DNA of 64,000 bases from Escallonia rubra (Eukaryota; Streptophyta; Magnoliopsida; Escalloniales; Escalloniaceae): NCBI GenBank assembly GCA_033065855.1, contig JAVXUO010001910.1, positions 1 through 64,000 on the forward strand. The letters are read 5' to 3'. Both the position numbers and the translations under genes were made by a program. Below are positions 42,400 to 54,288 of the stretch, piece by piece (the stretch's first letter is position 1; each line of letters starts with the position of its first letter). The notes beneath the pieces were generated by a model, which was not told the DNA's origin, did not search any database, and was given only the letters and a program-made list of their open reading frames with translations.

Positions 42400-43744
42400 T
42401 ATATAATGACCAGGCAAAGATTCCAGCTCATAATCGTACTCGTCACATCGGAGTAGTCCTCGACAATCAATTCGATGACAAATGGGTCTTGCATTGATCA
42501 TGAGTAGGGTGATCTGGTGAACTGGATCCACAATTTCCTCCTCCTGATTGAACGTAGAAAGATCTAACGCCCGAAAAGATGTCCCAATTACGTTTACTTG
42601 GTGAGTGGGCATGTACTATTTCTTTACATTACGACTACGCGAAGGGATTGGTTTGCCCTTATTGATGAGGTCTTGAATGTCATGTTCTAACGAGAAACAT
42701 CTGTCTCTGTGGTGTCCGGCCGCCTGATGATACTTTCAGTGAGCATGCACATCATAACCTCTAGGTATGACTGCAGTCCTAGGGGTAGAATGTAGTTTGG
42801 CAATCATGCCTCTCCGCAGTAGTTGCTCAAACACCTTCTTTAAAGGGGCATCCAAAGGGGTGAATTGGAGTTGTGACTCCCTAGATGGTTTCCACAAAGC
42901 CATTTCTCGTGGCCTGTTTGCATTGACGTTATTGACCACTAAAATCCTTGGTAAACTGTCGAGGTTCTTTGGACCAGTCTTAAGCCCTCTTGGTTTTCTA
43001 TCTTTGGATATTATTCCCTCACTTATGGCATCCTCAATATGGGTGAAAGAGGACATTAATGCCTTGAAAAATGTGCAGTAGTGGCAAAAAATGTACTCAT
43101 GATAAATTAGTATAAGATTATTCCTTACTCTGTTCACCTGTTCCTCCTCCAAGGGGTGGTTAACCATTTGAGCGGTCTTGTTTCTCCATAGGATGATGAA
43201 TGTAGATACCAATTCTTTGAGCTCTTGCTTGATAGTCTCCAAAACACTCAAATGATGTCAAGATCAGCGTTGTAGTGGTACTGATTAATTAATTCCTACA
43301 TTGCACTTTCCTACGTTCGGACTCGAGAGTCGTCAAGGGTGAGGAACCACCGGGCAGTAGCCCCTGTCAAGGTATGGTAGAATAACTGGGCTAACTGATT
43401 TTGGTTAACTCGATGGGGAGCTAGCGCGCATATATACATCTAAATTTGGATTTTTGGAAACGAAGTTCCATCAAACATATCCATGTCGGACTTCTTGAAC
43501 TTGGAGAGAGCCTGTTATCTGGGCCCAAAGTGAGGGAACTAGGTCCATCTGGTCGTCCACTCTCTTCATTCGAGCGATTTATGACTTTAGAGGCGCCAAT
43601 CTTTCTCTCCACTCCGTTATCTCAATTTTTTCCTCCTTGTTCGACTCATATTTCCAGTCTGCTTCATACTTGGGATGCCGCATTCGCTTTTATCTTCTTT
43701 CCTCTCATCATTATGCTTGTTCTACTACTCAGTGATGTTTTCCT
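42400..43744 (-). pseudogene. Ty3/gypsy gag, Tat/Ogre-like, 3' part
   Basis: On the minus strand: DGTSFPKIQI, LAQLFYHTLTGATARWF, FIILWRNKTAQMVN, LMSSFTHIEDAISEG, FTPLDAPLKKVFEQLL and a CxxH-like YHQAAGHHRDRCF motif. This order is that of Tat-lineage gag, not of the chromovirus pol that follows it. Several stops and frameshifts are present. Gag continues on the other side of the CACTA insertion at 49848. Confidence 0.78.
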
Positions 43745-43757
43745 TAACACTACAAGA

Positions 43758-44095
43758 GAAGAGGCCTTTTGCGACGGATTTTCAGCGACGAAAGTTATTC
43801 CGTCGCTAACTAGTCTTTCACCGACGGAAAGTCTCGTCGGTAAAAATACCGTCGTTAAATACTATTAGCGTCGAAATCAGACGTCGTAAAAAGTTTTTAG
43901 CAACGGAATTTTGCCGGCGGTCTTTTAGCGACGGAACTTCCGTTGCTAAAACTCTTTTAGAATTTTTTTATTACCCATGGTTTAATAAAACAATTTTAGT
44001 GATGGCATAACTCCGTCGCTAAAACATCCGTCGGTAAAAGTGCGACCTTCACCGACGGACTTTTAGCGACGACTTTATTTCATCGCTAACGTGTT
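43758..44095. repeat. CACTA copy 2 left subterminal repeats
   Basis: Repeats of GCGACGGA / TCCGTCGC with variants (CCGACGGA, GTCGTAAA) run for about 340 bp, more diverged than those at the right end. Confidence 0.88.
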
Positions 44096-44097
44096 TA

Positions 44098-44515
44098 ATA
44101 AATCCCCGATCTGGTTTTCTCTCTCCCCGTTTGCCCCGTTCTCACTGTCGTTCATCCTTCTCATCTTCACTGTGCCCCACCGCCGGCAACAGCTCATCCT
44201 CCCCCCGACACCATATCCACATCCACTGTCGCCGTGCCACCAAGGCTCCACTGCCGCAGCGTTACCAAGCCTCCACTGCCGCCGCACCACAAACACCGCC
44301 GCGGTGCCTTACTCCGACGAAGCACAAACAGACGGACGGCCTTGCGGCGACCTCTGCATCGGAAACCTCTGCACCGGCAACACCGGTCTGAGTTCTGAAG
44401 ACCTCCATCCTCCGGTCACTCCACTAGTCCACTGGCGCTGACAGGCCACAGCTCTGAGCTCCCAAATCCCAATCTTCTTCGATTTTCACCACCGGCGGAG
44501 AAATCGGCGACAAAG
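44098..44515 (+). other. Putative 5' exon of the CACTA transcript
   Basis: C-rich sequence (CTCTCTCCCC, ACCGCCGGCAACAGC) ends in the consensus donor AAAG|GTATG at 44516. The position next to the left subterminal repeats matches the promoter-proximal exon of CACTA elements. No conserved protein is read from it. Confidence 0.45.
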
Positions 44516-45179
44516 GTATGTTCCGATTCACCTTAATCCTACGATTGGGGAAAACTTTACCAGCTTTCTTTAGCCCTGGGCATTAGGTTAGTCTGCACTA
44601 ATTATCTCCAGACTGCAATCTTGATGAAGCAAACATTTTGAATTAGTGTAAATTATGACGTGCATGAGCTTTTTATGCTTTGCGCATTCAAATTCCTTCA
44701 AACTACTGGTGCTCGTTATGTAAATTGGTTTAGTGAATTACAGGAATAAGATGTTGAACTCATATACCCGCAACGCTTCATGACACATTTTTACTCTAGA
44801 TAAGACGATGCTGTTGAAACTGAGTGTTGAGTATAGACTGTAAACTATAGCCATTAGATCCGGTTCTTTCCTCTTCAGTACTGGCGTGAGTGACCATGTT
44901 TGCATTCCAAAGTGCTTTCGAGGCTCTCAAGCGCACCGTCCAATTGCTCAAATATTGCTTCTACTTTATGCAATCAGTAGGCCTTAGTAACAAGCCATAT
45001 CCACGTTTCCTTCACCTCCTACAATGCAGCAACTTCAAGACAGGGCAACATGCATTTCCTCTCCAACTACAGCAAATATTTCATCCACCCTGCATAAAAG
45101 AATTTGTAAGATTGAAGGAAGTGAAACAGAACATAATCCAGCAGGGTGAAGATTCTACCAAATCATTGAACTAATAGAA

Positions 45180-45690
45180 CCCTAAATTTGAATGCCCCAA
45201 ATCAACCGAACCCTAAATTGAACTAATAGAACCCCCTAATTGAACCCTAAATTGAAGTAATTGAACCATAATTAAATCCTAAATTGAATGCCTTAATCGA
45301 ATCGAACCCTAAATTAAACTAATTGAACCCCTAATTGAATGCCCTGATCCAATCGAACCATAAATTGAAATAATTGAACCCTAAATTGAATGCCCCAAAT
45401 CAACCGAACCCTAAATTGAATCAATAGAACCCCCTAATTGAAGTAATTGAACCCTAAATTGAATGCCCTAATCCAACTGAAACCTAAATTGAACTAATTG
45501 AACCCTAAATTGAATGCCCCAAATCAACCGAACCCTAAATTGAATCAATAGAACCCCCTAATTGAACCCTAAATTGATGTAATTGAACCCTAATTAAACC
45601 CTAAATTGAATGTCCTAGTCGAACCGAACCCTAAATTAAACTAATTCAACCCTAAATTGAATGTCCTAATACAATCGAACCCTAAATTGA
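45180..45690 (+). repeat. AACCCTAAATTGAA array
   Basis: About two dozen imperfect copies of the 14 bp core AACCCTAAATTGAA, alternating with CTAATTGAACC, CTAATAGAACCCCC and TGCCCCAAATCAACCG. The plant telomere unit CCCTAAA appears in most copies but never in direct head-to-tail runs. Confidence 0.85.
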
Positions 45691-45989
45691 AATAATTCAA
45701 GCGCATCGGATATGTGTATTTTGAACAATTTTTTTCCATTTGAACATTGATTATTTGTTTGATAATTTTAGGTTGTTAATTGACGATTTTAGGTTATTAG
45801 CTGTGCATTTGAAGTAATTACGATTATTAATTGTTGATTTTAGGATGTTAATTAATAATTTTAGATTGTTAATTGTGCATTGAGCATTTGACATATTGAG
45901 ATTATTGACGGAGGATGGGACCCAATTGGATTGAATGTGTGATTTTTGTTAACTTTTATTGCATTGAGCATATGAGAATTGCGAATTGA

Positions 45990-46675
45990 GATTGTTGATG
46001 GAGAATGTTACCCAATTGGATTGAGATACCTGTTAGTTAGCGCAGACACGGACACCACGTTCTGATCGACGGTGTTCAACATTTAAAAAACAAATTTACG
46101 TATGCCGATGAGTCTGGAGGTGCGTGTCGGTGGGCATCAGACACGTGTCCGGAGGCGTCGAACACGTGTCCAAAGGCATCGATTAGACACGAGTCGGTAT
46201 GTGTCGCACACGTGTCCGGAGGTGTCAGACACCATATCGACACCCTCTATGAGGTGTTGGAATTGAGGTTGTTGACGGATGATGAGACCCAATTGGATTG
46301 AGATACCTGTTAGGTAAAGCAGACACGGACACCACGTCTGATTGACGGTGTCCGACATTTAAAAAACAAATTAACGTATGCCGATGTGTCTGTAGATGCC
46401 TGTCGGTGGGCGTCGAACACGTGTCTGGAGGCGTCGGACACGTGTCCGGAGGCGTCGGACACGTGTCGGTATGTGTCGGACACGTGTCCGGAGGTGTCAG
46501 ACACGTATCGGACACCATATCGACACCCTATATGATGTGTCGGAATTGAGGTTGTTGACGGAGGATGTGACCCAATTGGATTGAGATACCTGTTAGCTAG
46601 CGCAGACACGGACACCACGTCTGATCGACGATGTCCGAAATTTAAAAAACAAATTAACGTATGCCGATGTGTCTG
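45990..46675 (+). repeat. ~280 bp tandem repeat with nested ACACGTGTC units
   Basis: CCCAATTGGATTGAGATACC recurs at 46011, 46288 and 46571. Each unit contains GCAGACACGGACACCACG, then a run of short units such as GTCGGACACGTGTCCGGAGG. The number of short units differs between the long units. Confidence 0.85.
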
Positions 46676-46684
46676 GATAGACCA

Positions 46685-47414
46685 GTGCCCTCCTGCTTGA
46701 AATTACTAGCCGAAGGCCCTAACAAACAAACATCCTGTTACGGAGGCTATATCATCAACGGGTTTAGGTTTAACGTAAAAGATGATGACCGAACAAAACA
46801 AACCCAAAACAGTGGAGTCTTGGTCAACGGCGACTGTTATGCCGAGAATTGCATGGACCTTTTACGGAGAGCTAGATGAGATTGTTGAGCTAACATATCT
46901 GGGTTCCCAAAACCTCCTGATAATGTTCAAGTGTACGTGGTTCGATGTCACATGCAATAGAGGAATCCGTGTTAGCTCTCAAGGGATTGTAGATGTCAAT
47001 GTCAAGTCAAGACTTGCATCAGACGAGCCCTTTGTGTTTGCTAGTCAAGCTGTACAAGTCTTTTACGCGGAGGACGTCGCCAATCCCAAATCTCATTGGT
47101 ATACAACTATCAAGTCCAAGAAATTGCCCGTGACATATGATAGTGAGCTAGACTCCTTTCAAGCCGACCAACCACGTGTCTTGTTCCCTGTTGAGGTCAA
47201 CAACGAGGATGACGATCTTCCTCTTCCAACAACACTTCTTGTGGGAGAAGAAGTCGTAGATGATGACGCGGAAGACGTGGAAAGTGTTGGAGATGATGTG
47301 ACTGAGTCTACTGATGAAGAGGATGAATTAGAAGATGAAGAGGATGACGAGTCCCACGAAGAAGAGGGCGACGAGGAAAGTGATGAAGATGATTCGCAAA
47401 CTGAAAATGATTGA
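46685..47414 (+). pseudogene. DUF4216 remnant of CACTA TnpD/Tnp2 protein
   Basis: The first part (46685-46858) reads LAEGPNKQTSCYGGYIINGF and KQTQNSGVLV. After a one-base frame change at about 46858 the second part reads FYGELDEIVELTYLG, VSSQGIVDVN, PFVFASQAVQVFYAEDVANP and ends in a long acidic tail (47220-47411). This is the DUF4216 module that follows the Tnp2 transposase in CACTA elements. The catalytic part upstream is missing. Confidence 0.85.
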
Positions 47415-47499
47415 CTTGTAATGTTGTAACATCACGGGAAAAATGTAGTAACATTTTAGAACTTGGTGTTTATTGATGTGTTTTTGCTCATCAGTTCAA

Positions 47500-47521
47500 A
47501 TATATATATATATATATATAT
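47500..47521. repeat. (AT)n microsatellite
   Basis: Uninterrupted AT run between the DUF4216 remnant and the tnpA-like gene. Confidence 0.9.
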
Positions 47522-47600
47522 AGTGCCGATGATGATTTATGCCTAAATTATTGTTGTTCACGTGTTAATGTCTTTGTATATAATCTATATGAAGTCAGAT

Positions 47601-49217
47601 ATGGATAGGATACGGGCTATTCGTGGTCAGGCTGGACGCCGAGCTGCTTCCTCCCCGGTGGGTCCCACCTCGTCATTGCCTACTGATGACGAGGCACAGA
47701 GTGATCGCGGACAACAGATGTGGCCCCAGCTCCAGCCCCAGCTCGAGCTGTCGCCCCAGCCCGACGCAGATTCATCCCACACGCGCGTGCATTCCCCATC
47801 TTCCGTGGGTTCTACCTCAGGTATAGTTTATAACGGTGTTTAGTACATTTTCGCTAGTCTTATATTTAAAGTATATTTGAACTGTATTAATGTCTGTGTT
47901 TTGTAGGATCTCGACGAGGCCGTGGTCCGACACGCGGGGTATGCATTGACCCCCAGCGTATACAGAGAGTCACGCTCACGCAGGAGGGCCTGTAAGTACT
48001 AAAAATATCACCTCATGCCTTATATTTAAAATTTTGGGGGTGTTAATTTATATTTGAATTGTATTAATTTATTTATTTACTTCTTTGGCAGGATCCTGGA
48101 GGCTCAGGCGAGGACGAAGATCGACGTTCTTGTGAAGGACCGATTCTTCGAGCCACGCCTATACTGGAAGGACTGGGATGCCGCTGCGAGGGAGGCCTTA
48201 TGGGAGGAGTGGCTGGTACGGTGAAGTATTTTTTTCAGCGTTAGTAAATGTTTAATTACAGTTTGTTTTATGTTGTTAATTTGTGTTATTGAATGCCTTA
48301 CAGGAGGGGTTCACGTTTGACACGCCTCAGCAGCAGGTACTGGGGCAGCAGGCTTTCTTTGCCTACATCGGCAAGAATTACCGCCGATGGCTCCACGATG
48401 CACGGGACCGGGCGAAGAAGGCGCTGCCCGCGGGTGCCCCGATGACCGACATGACGAGATATCCCCCACATTGGATATCTCACCGTGTATGGGGGGAGAT
48501 GATAGATCGGTGGGCTGCGGATCCAGGCTGGGACGCCAAGAGTAAGAGCTGGGCCGAGAATAGACAGAACAGAGATCCGACGCACACAGGGGGGTCGGTG
48601 CCACACGACATCGTCCGACACATGAACGCGGTCGAGCACCCGGATCTGGAGGAGGATGAGGTCATAGCTCTGACCTATAGTCAGACGCACGTGCGGAAGA
48701 AGGATAAGGACGAGGCGCACCGGGCGGGCATATTTCAGATATTCCCCGGCGGATCGATGTGAGTCAATTTATTTAACTTGTTAATGTTTTGTTTTTCTAT
48801 CCTCAATGTACGTTTCGTTAATTAATGCCCTAACATATCGTTAAACCACTGTTTTTGCAGGCCTCGTATGAACAGCTACGGGGGTCCAAGCAGCAGTCCA
48901 GACAGCCATTAGCGTCCACTAGTACGGCTGTGAGTACTGGGGGGTTGAAGCGATGGCTGGATACGCCGGAGGTCGTGAATCGGCCGAAAGGCCGCATACG
49001 CGGCCTGCCTAGCACGACTGCTCGTGCCGTGATAGGAGCGTCCTCACCCCCTGCTGCCCCTCCACAGACACCGGCTCCTCAGCGTCAGTTAGACGACGAG
49101 GAGATCCAGCGCATTGCTACAGTGGTGGTGAGGATGATCAGGGAGCAGGGCACTGCTGGACATGCCGAGCCGGCCCCGAATCAGCAGGATCCAGATCCGG
49201 GACTCGGCGACCCCTGA
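47601..49217 (+). pseudogene. TnpA-like (Transposase_24) gene, CACTA copy 2
   Basis: Exons 47601-47820, 47907-47991, 48092-48215, 48304-48758 and 48861-49217, with the same phases as copy 1. Exon 4 keeps the long core frame: FFAYIGKNYRRWLHDARDRA, WGEMIDRWAADPGW, HDIVRHMNAVEHPDLEEDEV and LTYSQTHVRKK. It then has a four-base loss after HRAG (about 48729), which shifts the last part of exon 4. The proline-rich linker in exon 1 is 24 bases shorter than in copy 1. It probably bound the GCGACGGA repeats. Confidence 0.87.
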
Positions 49218-49477
49218 TGAGCCCCTTCCCGTGCCCGTTCCTAGCTTTCCCCCCCCCACCCCGCCCCCCGTGCCCGGCTTGTACTCTTCTCCCCTCCCCT
49301 AACCGGCTGTATTCGGTTCCCGGCTTGTACATATGAGTTTTTTTATATTAAAATATTTTTTATAATTGATTATATATATTTCTTTCTGTATTGATTATTG
49401 CGCGTTGTTGTTGAGAAATGAAAATTGTATTACAGATCTGGGTAATTGAAAAAAAAAATTCAAAAAAAAATTGATTT

Positions 49478-49840
49478 TTGGCGACGGATTAAATCCGTCG
49501 CTAAATAAGCTTTTTAGCGACGGAATATTCCGTCGCTAAAAATTTATTCCGTCGCTAATTTTATAAAAAGAAAATAAATTAAGATACTAAAAGTATAATT
49601 AGCGACGGAATATCCGTCGCTAATTAAAAATCAATCCGTCGCAAAAAATTACATATTTAGCGACAGAGTTCAAAATTCCGTCGCTAAACTATTACTGACG
49701 GGCTTTTATACGAGGGACTTTTAGCGACGGTGAATCCGTCGCTAATTGTTTTAGCGACGGTGAATCCGTCGCTAATTGTTTTAGTGACGGAATAAAAGTT
49801 TTTAGCGACGGATTTCTCCGTCGCTAAAAGCCTTTTTTCT
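49478..49840. repeat. CACTA copy 2 right subterminal repeats
   Basis: Dense GCGACGGA / TCCGTCGC copies, including a perfect 26 bp palindrome at 49514-49539 and a direct duplication of TTTTAGCGACGGTGAATCCG. Confidence 0.92.
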
Positions 49841-49850
49841 TGTAGTGTAA

Positions 49851-50030
49851 GCAACGTTAACTCTATAGCCGTCTTGGCTGCTGAGCAGCCAGGGCAATGA
49901 ATCTATCCTAAAAATCCTTCTGCATATCATCGAGGATTCAGACAAGGTCTTTGATCTGAGATGGGTTTTCAGCCATTGGAATGCATGAGAGTCTTCCGAA
50001 TTGATCCTAATATTAGGGTTTCTTACCATT
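49851..50030 (-). pseudogene. Ty3/gypsy gag N-terminus (split by CACTA copy 2)
   Basis: On the minus strand: MAENPSQIKDL, ILDDMQKDF, RFIALAAQQP, with stops. It joins in orientation and order to the gag sequence that resumes at 43744, so the CACTA insertion split one gag gene. Confidence 0.65.
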
Positions 50031-50069
50031 AGCGTGTAAGAAATAGGGCGTGAACTTAAAAAAAACACC

Positions 50070-53000
50070 TTAATACGTTAAATCGGTCACTTTAAGCACT
50101 GCCAAAACATGGCTGTGGACATACTGGCCGTGGACATACTGGCCGGTAAACCTACAGCAATGGGATGTCCACGTCTAGGCAGCACATTTTACTTAATTCA
50201 TGATCTTAATTGGTTGGCTACTTGAATATTAGCCTACTACTTATTTGCTCATTGAGCCCCTGCAACCATACATGATTAGTGATATGCCTTGAGCTTTGCC
50301 AATAGACAGACGTTTCTGCCATACAATGGACTTCTATAAGTGTTGATATGTTTGTCGATGCTTTGATCAAGTCCTTTCCATGTCACCATGTTGATCGTTA
50401 GATTATGTACCTTCTCTTATCTAAGGATATTAAAAAAAAAGTTTGTACTCCATAACCACAAGCCTGAATCAACTTACTATGACTTCTTTTAATAAGGAAA
50501 TTATGAACCTTCATTCAAAAAAGAGCTACTTGACATATTTATATACAAGCAAGAAATTAACATAGCAACAGATATAAATGGATCCTGACAGTATATAAAG
50601 AAGCATCAACAAATGGCTTAGGGCTGATTTTTTATTTCTTACAAGACGTATATATGTTTTTTGGAAAAAAGAAATCAGGGTCAAAAAGGAAATATAAACC
50701 TCTTTGACTTCTCTATTTTGCTACCTGCACCACACTGCCATCGGCTCCATCAGCCTACCCAAAGAACAACCACAAATTTGACCTCCTACCATACCACCTT
50801 ATGCCTCGACCATCACTATCCACAATCGCCATAAATTGGTATCAGAATCTACGAATTTACAACCTAAATTGAGTTTAGGGTTTCAACCAATTATGGTCGA
50901 GGAGAAGGGGATGGTGGCCATTAAAATAATGGAAGTGAGTAGGTGGTGATGGAATGTATCTACAGTGGTTTCGGAGATAGAATATTGGTGGTACTTCAAT
51001 ATTTAGGTTTTCATTGGTAGTGTTTAGGAATATGAGGAAAAGGTTGGCTACCAAGCTTTTGGTCGAGGTTGGTGACGCTAGCCTATCATGGCTATGGACA
51101 TTTAACCATGTTCAATATCCACTTTTTGATATATGCCAGCAAGTATTCGATGATCAAACGTTGATGCCATTGCCTTGGTCTACCTGAGCATGTTCCGTGC
51201 CGTTTCAAGTAATACTTTATAAATGTGTATTTATGCCCTAGATGAAAATCGAAAATTGGAGTTTGCCATGTCTCCCCTAGGGAGCCACATTCCTGTTAAC
51301 CCCTAGAGAGCTGTCGCGTGGCTAACCTTCTTGCGGAACTTCCCGGCGGCAAATCCTTTAAGGGAGCCACCCACGGGCTTTGGTGCCTTCTTGCCTTCTT
51401 TTTCTTTTCGTCCCTTTCTTCCCCCTTTCCCAACCTTCCGCTTTCACCATCACTCCCTCCTAGCAGGCAGTAGCCGAGTGCACCCCCTTCTTCACCAAGC
51501 TGCAACCCGCCAACACCCTAGGGAGCCACTGAGTGGCAATCCCCCCTAGAGAGCCCCCACGTAGCAAGCCCTCTTGAGGGAGCCACCAACCTTGGTCCTT
51601 ACTCCATTCTCCCATCATCCAGCCTACCTCTTAAACCATACCACATGCTTTTTGTACCAACCTCAGTCAAACAAACCTTACTCACATTCCAACATCACTC
51701 GCCTGCCAATCTTCCATACACCCCCTTACTCACCATTGCCTCATCAGCTTACATGCCCTTGAAAACCATGTCATCCACTCCTAATTCTAAAACGACCGGC
51801 GGATAACTACAATTGGAAAAAAGATGACATTTGCAACTTCATCGGAACAACCAATGATTGAATTGAGAATCTGTATAAGTAATTTTACTTAAAATAATCC
51901 TTATCCTTCTTTCAGTATTTTCAGAGTATAACCATATTTGTCATTTTGATTCTCATACTTCTCAACCAAGAGTAGCTGAGGAACATAAATTATAGTTTAA
52001 CTCAGTTGATGATGCCCTTTCTCTATTCAACCAGTGGTTCACACGACTTTAACATCCATGCTTTACGTAGTTAAAATTCTCAGGCGCATAGTTACAATGA
52101 AGCGTTGTTGTGCCTTTAGTTCTCTCTATAACCATTTGGATTCATCTGTCATTTGTGATACAAGAGGAACGGTGGCCATGCCGGTGGTGGTAGAGAGAAG
52201 TGGTGAAAAAAGAATAAACTAAGGTGGTATTTGATGGAGTTTGGTTTTCAGCTTTTTGTTCAGCTTCGAAAACTAAGAAATAAGTTGATGTTTGGTTAGG
52301 TAGTTTAAGTTTTTATGTTTTTTTAGAATCAGTGTTTTAAACGTGGTTGTCAATTTGGGCTTGCTATTAAAAGGGTTTAATTCTGTTTGGTCTCTTGTAC
52401 TTTTTCCACTTTATTAATTTATTCTCTATAGGACAAAATCTTTGAAACTGGTCATTGTATTATGTCCAGTCATCAATTTAGTCCCTCTGTTAATTTTTTC
52501 TATTATGATGAGGACTAGATTTGTCATTCCACACTTTAAGCCAAAAATGGCACACTCGCGCCCCTCCCCCTCTCAACCAGCACCATCGACACCACCACCC
52601 ATAAAAAATCCAGCACTGCTTCCACACCCATCACACCCCTTCAACCCTTAACGCCACCACCCAACCATTCATACCCATCCTCCACAACATGGAGAATGCT
52701 ACGGGCGATGATCAACAAGTCAACCAACTCTCCAGCCAGTAGTATTGATTGCTCCCAACATCTCTGTTCTCAATCACCTTCTCTATCTGATCTCTGTTCA
52801 CCCATATCACCAAAAACACACTCCAAAAATTAAAACTGTACTCATCACCAATTTTTTTTCCTGATTTTTGTACCCTCAATACATCTTGCATGCATACAGT
52901 CTAAAAAGATAAAGATAACCATGTCCAGTCCATCACAAAAATTGATGATGCCGCCACCCGATTATCCAAACCAATGACTCTTCCGCCACCCACCACTGTC

Positions 53001-54288
53001 CTAACCCAAGACGCTGCCAACAACCACCATCCAACAAAAGTTAATGGAGGTTTACTGGCGGTCAATCTCCTAATGCCCGCTCCAAATCACAAGAAAATAT
53101 TTTATCTAAAAATCCCTTAAAATGGAAATCTCCTCGGACACCAATCAACTATACCTACTACCACCGTCACCCATCACCCGACCGTCCTACCACCACTCTC
53201 TGGACTGTAGATGAAGACCGTCAACCGCCAACTGCCAACCACCATAGTAATTACAAGCTGCCCTCGCCAACCTACAACTAACAATCAATCACCACAACGA
53301 CCACTACCTCCTCCTCCATCGCCACCATGCCCCTGCCCACTATTGTTGCCATCCTACCTGTGGGGATTGACAGTGAGGGTTATACATCGCAGGCTGTCGG
53401 TGAAGGTCTGCGATGGAGCATTGACGGTGGTAGCAGAAAGTAGAGGACCTGGCATTCATCATAATCTACAGCTCCATATCAATATCGTTTAGCTTTCCCC
53501 CTTTCTAGTTGCAATTGCTAGAACATCAATCCCATTATTGTAGAAACTGGAAAAAGGTTGTTCTAGGTATTTTGGTACTTTCATTCGTGGGCTACTAACC
53601 TTCTTTCTTCCATTCAAAAGTAATTAAATTCGTCGATTCTCGTAACTTATCCGAAAGAGGAATATACTCCTAACCTTACGTAGTTTTCTGGGTTCTACAT
53701 GCAATTGGTTCGAATTTAGGGGGTTGTTGTTGTTTTGATCGAGGTAGTGGTGGTTGCAAGGTGTTATGTTGGAGATGAAAGAAATATGAAAGGGTTGAAG
53801 GAAAACTCATAACCAACCGCGTGCTGGTTTTGTTGGAAAGGGACAGCAAAAGAGAGTTTAGTTTTCATATGTTTGAAAATTAAAACTAAGATCCACAGGG
53901 GTGTCAAACACACCCCAATTTTTTTTTTCAAAATAGTCAGTGGCTCTATGACGCTTAAGATTGATGGCACGAACGAATGAAATGAGGGGACAAAAAAGGG
54001 GATATTATTAAGCTTTTTGTTTTCTTCATTTTTTGCTTTGATTGCTAGTCGCCTGACAACTTTATGAGCATACTCTAAACGCTAGCTAATGAAATAATTT
54101 GTTGAGCAAATTGACACAAATAGGCGTGGACTGACAAAATTTAAATTAATTTATCGAAAATTCAATGACCTGGCACAGTTTTCTATTTCATCATTTTCTA
54201 ATAATTTGACCCAATCTAACTATTTTACTAATAGTGAACCCAAAAAATAAAAGCTGTCGCAGTAATTCATTCGGAAATTATAGCACTA
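50070..54288. other. Intergenic DNA
   Basis: No gene with a recognisable domain. 51270-51600 contains repeated AGGGAGCCAC phrases (CCTAGGGAGCCAC, TTTAAGGGAGCCACC, CTTGAGGGAGCCACC). 52380-52530 has phrases like those of degenerate MULE ends (TTTGGTCTCTTGTAC, GTCCCTCTGTTAATTTTTTC). 52560-53480 is CCACC-rich. I see no complete element. Confidence 0.45.

Larger units (their letters stand above)
44516..46680. other. CACTA copy 2 interior lacking Tnp2
   Basis: Where the catalytic Tnp2 exons should be there is AT-rich sequence, a CCCTAAA-rich array (45180-45690) and a ~280 bp tandem repeat (45990-46675). A 94-codon frame (44890-45174) matches no family I know. Confidence 0.6.
43748..49847 (+). mobile_element. 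CACTA element copy 2, 6,100 bp
   Basis: Left end CACTACAAGAGAAGAGGCC and right end whose complement starts CACTACAAGAAAAAAGGC. They are flanked by a perfect 3 bp duplication TAA (43745-43747 and 49848-49850). It carries subterminal repeats, an apparent 5' exon, a DUF4216 remnant and a tnpA-like gene. The catalytic Tnp2 domain is absent, replaced by repeat arrays, so the element is non-autonomous. Confidence 0.94.

Noticed and set aside
45180..45690. True interstitial telomere
   Set aside because: CCCTAAA units are never head-to-tail; each is separated by filler, and the array sits inside a CACTA element.
52236..53960. A hAT-like MITE pair (GGTATTTGATGGAG against GGGTGTGTTTGACACC)
   Set aside because: Similarity of the supposed ends is too weak and no 8 bp duplication was found.
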